Shown: positions 60,205 through 64,000 of the stretch, piece by piece
How positions within the stretch are numbered: the first letter of the stretch is position 1
How the letters are laid out: each line of letters opens with the position of its first letter
The notes under the pieces: model-generated
The model's database searches: none
The model's input: only the letters and a program-made list of their open reading frames with translations
Told to the model about the DNA's origin: nothing
Made by a program: the position numbers and the translations under genes
Assembly: GCF_009296025.1 (NCBI RefSeq)
Contig: NZ_CP045178.1
Coordinates: 2,232,001 to 2,296,000 of the forward strand
DNA length: 64,000 nt
From: Streptomyces tsukubensis
GTDB lineage: Bacteria; Actinomycetota; Actinomycetes; Streptomycetales; Streptomycetaceae
Direction of reading: 5' to 3'

Positions 60205-61026
60205 ATGCAGAGCCTGGCGTTGATCGAGAACTGGCCGGTACCGACCGCGGCGGCGGCCGTGGTGAGAGCGGACGGGAGCGTCGTCGGGCGGCACGGGCCG
60301 ACCGACAAGGTGTTCCCCCTCGCCTCGGTGACCAAGCCGCTCGCCGCCTACGCGGCCCTGGTCGCCCACGAGGAAGGTGCGGTCGAGCTGGACGAGCCGG
60401 CGGGACCGGAGGGCTCCACCGTCCGACACCTGCTGGCCCATACGAGCGGGTTCGCCTTCGACGAGCATCGCTCGGTGGCGCCTCCCGGTACGCGCAGGCT
60501 GTACTCGAACGCTGGTTTCGAGGTACTGGGCGACCACATCTCGAAGGTCACGGACATCCCGTTCGCCGACTACCTCAGGCAGGCGGTACTGGAACCGCTG
60601 GGTATGCGGGCCACCGCTCTGGAAGGGGGACGCTCACCGGCCAAGGACGGCGTCTCGACCGTCGACGATCTGGTGAGGTTCGCCGCCGAGGTGCAGGCGC
60701 CGCGGCTGCTGGACCCGCGCACCGTCGCGGAAGCCATGACGGTGGTCCATCCGGGGCTCTCCGGCGTGCTGCCCGGTTACGGTCACCGCAAGCCCAACGA
60801 CTGGGGGCTCGGTTTCGAGATCAGGAACTCCAAGTCCCCTCACTGGACGGGTACTTCTTCCTCGCCGCGCACGTTCGGCCACTTCGGGCAGTCCGGCACC
60901 TTCCTGTGGATCGACCCGGACGCGGGGGCTGCGGGTGTGGCCCTGACCGACCGCGTTTTCGGGCCCTGGGCGATCGAGGCGTGGCCGCCGTTCACCGACG
61001 CCGTACTGGCCGAGTTGCGCGGCTGA
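60205..61026 (+). CDS. serine hydrolase (beta-lactamase/class C-like fold)
   Basis: A 273-aa protein; ATG 60205 with weak upstream site. The S-x-x-K nucleophile motif is in VFPLASVTKPLAAYA (about 40), and the second motif YSN is in RRLYSNAGFEVLGDH; later HFGQSGTFLWIDP matches the H/K-x-G region. HLLAHTSGF is the usual family signature. No signal peptide, so it is probably cytosolic, acting as an esterase or peptidase. It is divergent from MerR-AKR. Confidence 0.92.
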   Translation: MQSLALIENWPVPTAAAAVVRADGSVVGRHGPTDKVFPLASVTKPLAAYAALVAHEEGAVELDEPAGPEGSTVRHLLAHTSGFAFDEHRSVAPPGTRRLYSNAGFEVLGDHISKVTDIPFADYLRQAVLEPLGMRATALEGGRSPAKDGVSTVDDLVRFAAEVQAPRLLDPRTVAEAMTVVHPGLSGVLPGYGHRKPNDWGLGFEIRNSKSPHWTGTSSSPRTFGHFGQSGTFLWIDPDAGAAGVALTDRVFGPWAIEAWPPFTDAVLAELRG

Positions 61027-61031
61027 GACAG

Positions 61032-61061
61032 GCGTCCTCCGCGCGGGCGCACGGAGGACGC
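61032..61061 (+). terminator. terminator after the serine hydrolase gene
   Basis: Perfect 10-bp arms GCGTCCTCCG (61032-61041) and CGGAGGACGC (61052-61061) with a 10-nt loop begin six bases after the stop codon. Confidence 0.8.
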
Positions 61062-61478
61062 GGGCTCGGGCGGTGGCGCGCGGCCGGATCCGGGAGGTGG
61101 ACGTGGCGCGGCGTCGCACCCGGTAAGCGGCACGGAGCCGTACGCGGCGACAACCTTCGAGCAAGGGTCGAGTGGTGCTGCGGGCGGCCGAGCGAGGGGC
61201 TGCCGGCGATCCGCCGCGCGCCGCCGCTCCTCCCGCTCGGACCGGTCGGCCCGTTCATCCCGGTCGACCCGTTCATCCCGCTCTGCCCGCGCCGCCCACT
61301 CGGCCCGGCAGGGGGCGGGCCTGGGCGTCGCCCTGTCGGGAGGGGCGTGAGGCGGTCCGGTGGTTCGAGGCACACCGGTAGCGGGGTGACCGCGGTTCGG
61401 CGCCGGCATGGCTGGTGTCACCGATCACGCCGATATGTGGGACGTCATGTGAGACGTCGATATGTGGGACGTCTGTTT
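61062..61478. other. convergent intergenic region, no gene seen
   Basis: 417 bases of Arg/Asp/Glu shadow frames. CCCGTTCATCCCG occurs twice at about 61248-61283, and GATATGTGGGACGTC occurs twice at about 61432-61471, just after the pirin stop side. These short direct repeats are the only structure I see. Confidence 0.4.
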
Positions 61479-62210
61479 CTACGGGGTCGGCTCGGCCATC
61501 TCCCAGATCAGCAGTTCCGCCGCGCTGTCGGCCACCGCTTCCTCCTCGTCGTTCCGGTCTCCGGGGCGGTCGTTCCGGTCTCCGGGGCGGTCGCCCCGGG
61601 CGGGGTCCGTCGGCGTGATGTCCGAGGTGATGCGGGCGGAGTCCCCGGGGCCGAGGAGTTCACCGCGGAGGCGGATGTCACCGCGGACGACGTGCAGATA
61701 GATCCTGGGCGCGCCGGGTACGGCCACGCGCTCCCCCGCCGCCGGGCGCCGCACATGGAGCAGAGCTCCGGCCTCGGGTACCGCGTAGGGGGTGGAGTCG
61801 GCTATGCCGCGCACGAGGTCGTAGGCGGGTTCGCCACCCGGTGTCCTCGGCGCGAGCCACATCTGCACGAAGACAAGGGGGGCCGCTCCGTCGTTGCGTT
61901 CCACGTGCCTGACCCCTCCCGCCGAGGAGAGCCGCTGAACGTCACCGACCCGCACCGATGTGGTGTGCCCCTCGGAGTCCCTGTGGGTCAGTTCGCCCTC
62001 GACGACCCAGGTGACGATCTCGGTGTGGCTGTGCGGATGCTCGTCGAAACCGGCGCCGGGGGCGAGCCGTTCCTCGTTGCAGGCGAGTATGGCGCCGAAC
62101 CGCAGGTTGTCCGGGTCGTAGTGCGGCCCGAAGGAGAGGGCGTGCAGGGACGCGATGCCGGTGCCGGGGTCGCCGCCGCGGTACCGGTCGCCGGAGCGCC
62201 GTACTTCCAT
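61479..62210 (-). CDS. pirin-family cupin protein
   Basis: A 243-aa bicupin; ATG 62210 follows GGGGAGG. The pirin signature with metal ligands is in FDEHPHSHTEIVTWVVEGEL (two or three His and a Glu), preceded by SFGPHYDPDNLRFG. The second cupin half lacks the ligands. A 21-bp DNA repeat encodes DRPGDRNDRPGDRND near the C-terminus. Pirins act as redox-sensitive regulators or quercetinase-like dioxygenases. Divergent from fasR. Confidence 0.92.
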   Translation of the reverse strand: MEVRRSGDRYRGGDPGTGIASLHALSFGPHYDPDNLRFGAILACNEERLAPGAGFDEHPHSHTEIVTWVVEGELTHRDSEGHTTSVRVGDVQRLSSAGGVRHVERNDGAAPLVFVQMWLAPRTPGGEPAYDLVRGIADSTPYAVPEAGALLHVRRPAAGERVAVPGAPRIYLHVVRGDIRLRGELLGPGDSARITSDITPTDPARGDRPGDRNDRPGDRNDEEEAVADSAAELLIWEMAEPTP

Positions 62211-62363
62211 CACCTCCCCACGGTAGCCCGGCGTGTCCAGCCCGTCCGACCCCGTGGCAGAGGCCGCGCTCCCGCCTTCCGAGGCAGGTCGCGCCCGCCC
62301 CGCGGCGGGCCTCCCCCGGACCCGGCGCCGCATCCGGCAGCCGCGGTAAGGCAGTCTTGTCCC

Positions 62364-63578
62364 GTGCCAGAACCCGAATCCACGCAGCCCGGCCGTCCGC
62401 GGCCCAGGGCACAGGACGCCCCCTTGCACGCCGCGACCCTGAAGCGGCTGGAGAAGTCCTCCGGCCGGCTCGCCGCGAACGCCATCGCCCGTATGGACGA
62501 GACGCTGCCGTGGTACCGGGCGATGCCTCCGGAGAACAGGTCGTGGATCGGACTGGTGGCGCAGGCCGGTATCGCGGCGTTCACGGAGTGGTTCAGGCGC
62601 CCTGACGCCCCGCAGGCGATCTCCACGGATGTCTTCGGCACCGCACCGCGCGAGCTGACCCGGGCGATCACCCTGCGCCAGACCGTCGAGATGGTGCGGA
62701 CGACGATCGAGGTGATGGAGGCCGCGATCGAGGAGGTCGCCGCCCCGGGCGACGAGGCGGTGCTGCGCGAGTCGGTACTGGTCTACGCACGGGAGATCGC
62801 CTTCGCGACGGCACAGGTGTACGCGCAGGCCGCCGAGGCACGTGGCGCGTGGGACGCCAGGCTGGAATCGCTCGTCGTCAACGCGGTGCTCTCGGGAGAG
62901 GCGGACGAGGGCGCGGTCTCCCGGGCGGCCGCGCTCGGCTGGAACTCCCCCGAACATGTCTGCGTGATACTCGGCACAGCCCCCGACGGGGACAGCGAAC
63001 TCATCGTCGACGCGATCCGTCGGGCCGCGCGCCACGCCAAGCTCCAGGTACTGACGGGGGTGCTCGGCAATCGGCTGGTCGTCATCGCCGGGGGCAGCGA
63101 CAACCCCCTGTCGGTCGCGAAGTCGCTGATCGGCCCCTACGCGGCGGGGCCCGTCGTGGCGGGGCCCGTGGTGCCCGACCTGCTCGCGGCCACCAGGTCG
63201 GCGCAGGCCGCTGCCGCGGGACTCAAGGCCTCCGCCGCCTGGCAGGACGCCCCGCGCCCCGCACTGGCGGACGATCTGCTTCCGGAGCGCGCGATGGCCG
63301 GAGACCCGGCCGCGAGACTCCAGTTGGTGGAGGAGATCTACAGACCGCTTCAGGAGGCGGGCTCGGCTCTGCTGGAGACTCTGAGCGTCTATCTCGAACA
63401 GGCCAGCAGCCTTGAGGGCGCGGCGAGGATGCTGTTCGTACACCCCAACACCGTGCGCTACCGGCTCCGACGTGTGACCGACGTCACCGGGTGGTCGCCC
63501 TCGGATGTGCGTTCCGCCTTCACGCTCCGGGTCGCGCTGATCCTGGGACGCTTGGCTGATGCGGATCCCCAGACCTAG
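62364..63578 (+). CDS. fasR: FasR, PucR-type activator of fatty-acid synthase genes
   Basis: A 404-aa regulator from GTG 62364. The C-terminal PucR HTH is ASSLEGAARMLFVHPNTVRY followed by RLRRVTDVTGWSP. The central GGDEF-like PucR domain ends at about 330. It lies directly upstream of fabD in the same direction, the position of FasR (SCO2386) in Streptomyces coelicolor, which is known to activate fabD-fabH-acpP-fabF and to be essential. Identity is based on this synteny and the family. Confidence 0.92.
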   Translation: MPEPESTQPGRPRPRAQDAPLHAATLKRLEKSSGRLAANAIARMDETLPWYRAMPPENRSWIGLVAQAGIAAFTEWFRRPDAPQAISTDVFGTAPRELTRAITLRQTVEMVRTTIEVMEAAIEEVAAPGDEAVLRESVLVYAREIAFATAQVYAQAAEARGAWDARLESLVVNAVLSGEADEGAVSRAAALGWNSPEHVCVILGTAPDGDSELIVDAIRRAARHAKLQVLTGVLGNRLVVIAGGSDNPLSVAKSLIGPYAAGPVVAGPVVPDLLAATRSAQAAAAGLKASAAWQDAPRPALADDLLPERAMAGDPAARLQLVEEIYRPLQEAGSALLETLSVYLEQASSLEGAARMLFVHPNTVRYRLRRVTDVTGWSPSDVRSAFTLRVALILGRLADADPQT

Positions 63579-63582
63579 ACTT

Positions 63583-63596
63583 TTGTTGGATAACAA
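63583..63596. promoter_or_regulatory. FasR-type operator in the fabD promoter
   Basis: TTGTTGGATAACAA is an inverted repeat (arms TTGTT/AACAA) in an AT-rich island between fasR and fabD. FasR is known to bind an inverted repeat in this promoter. Position and symmetry support the assignment; the exact published consensus I cannot check here. Confidence 0.65.
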
Positions 63597-63667
63597 CAAT
63601 TCCCTCGTCGGTTCTTGGTCCCTGTCCCCACCGGTGATTCGTACCGTCCACAAGAGAGAGTGTGAGA

Positions 63668-64000
63668 GTGCTCGTACTCGTCGCTCCCGGCCAAGGCGCT
63701 CAGACGCCCGGCTTCCTGTCCCCCTGGCTCGACCTGCCAGGCGTCACCGACCGAGTGGCCGGCTGGTCCGAGGCCATCGGGCTCGACCTCGTCCACTACG
63801 GCACCAAGGCCGACGCCGACGAGATCCGTGACACGGCGGTGGCTCAGCCGCTGCTCGTCGCCGCGGCCCTGCTGTCGGCCGGCACCCTCGGCGATGTCCG
63901 CCCCGGCGCCGTGGCCGGCCACAGTGTCGGCGAGTTCCCCGCTGCCGTGCTCGCGGGTGTGTTCGACGAGGTCACGGCCTTGAAGCTGGTACGCCGTCGC
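63668..64000 (+). CDS. fabD: malonyl-CoA:ACP transacylase FabD, N-terminal part (cut by window end)
   Basis: The first 111 codons of FabD. GTG 63668 gives VLVLVAPGQGAQTPGFLSPW, which matches the S. coelicolor protein's start as I recall it; GTG 63662 is an alternative. The catalytic serine lies in VAGHSVGEFPAAVLAG (GHSxGE), and QPLLVAAALLSAG precedes it. It loads malonyl units on ACP in type II fatty-acid synthesis. The gene continues past the window, where fabH, acpP and fabF are expected. Confidence 0.97.
   Translation, partial: MLVLVAPGQGAQTPGFLSPWLDLPGVTDRVAGWSEAIGLDLVHYGTKADADEIRDTAVAQPLLVAAALLSAGTLGDVRPGAVAGHSVGEFPAAVLAGVFDEVTALKLVRRR

Noticed and set aside
1..64000. Prophage, integrative element, insertion sequence or antibiotic cluster
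   Set aside because: No integrase, transposase, relaxase, phage structural gene, PKS or NRPS was found; the single tRNA gene has no flanking att-like repeat that I can see.

Overview
The window is a 64 kb piece of a very GC-rich actinobacterial chromosome, almost certainly Streptomyces. The signs are extreme third-position GC, frequent GTG starts, GTGA/ATGA gene overlaps, rare TTA codons, a FasR-FabD junction at the right end, and many families typical of the genus (SCO2322-like, DUF3052, DUF4429, DUF2277, TerD/DUF475). Gene content and order look like conserved core chromosome from a cobalamin-type ECF transporter to fabD. I see no prophage, integrase, transposase, CRISPR array or biosynthetic megacluster.

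Layout. (1) 0.3-6.5 kb: a cobalamin riboswitch precedes a tightly coupled operon of two secreted, membrane-anchored proteins, EcfT, a double-ATPase EcfA and an S component, most likely for a B12-related nutrient. (2) 6.9-13.6 kb: a secreted SLT-type cell-wall hydrolase, a GT87/PAP2 membrane enzyme, a ProP-type osmolyte symporter, an O-methyltransferase and an FHA protein. (3) 13.8-18.7 kb: a small monooxygenase, two paralogous FVDxP proteins, a GNAT enzyme and a peptidoglycan-binding membrane protein, interspersed with unusual palindromes and tandem repeats. (4) 18.7-27.5 kb: a HAD hydrolase, a GDT1-family Mn transporter behind a yybP-ykoY riboswitch, a secreted HNH nuclease, a PhoD phosphatase with a long disordered insert, an iron-box-preceded DoxX protein, a frameshifted Cu/Zn-SOD-like gene, a DedA protein, DUF2277 and tRNA-Val. 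(5) 27.9-33.9 kb: a DUF4097 lipoprotein, a coiled-coil membrane protein, a divergent LysR/SDR pair with a shared palindrome, DUF4383 and a second DedA protein.

(6) 33.8-43.1 kb: a complete Ter stress module. It has a HAD hydrolase, a phosphoribosyltransferase-TRSP-StiP fusion, an HpcH/CitE-like lyase, a divergent TerD with a proline-rich tail, a TerA-like protein, a DUF475 (TerC-type) membrane protein and two tandem canonical TerDs. AhpE and DUF3052 follow. This is the known Ter/nucleoside-like-metabolite system, whose product is still undefined, and is the most system-like locus here. (7) 44.2-51.1 kb: aceE behind an unusual leader (a helically phased 10-bp repeat array and three TACC-N4-GGTA palindromes), an I36 inhibitor, and a divergent DHA2 efflux pump/TetR pair. 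(8) 51.2-58.3 kb: two DUF1023 hydrolases flanking a DUF4429-SHOCT protein and a NarL-type two-component pair; the second hydrolase is coupled to an acyltransferase, and both carry a TTA codon. (9) 58.4-64 kb: an AKR/MerR pair with operator, a serine hydrolase, pirin, fasR and the start of fabD with a FasR-type inverted repeat.

Least certain are several start codons (proP, FHA, GT87/PAP2, StiP fusion), the cause of the sodC frameshift, and all regulator-operator assignments, which rest on position and symmetry only.
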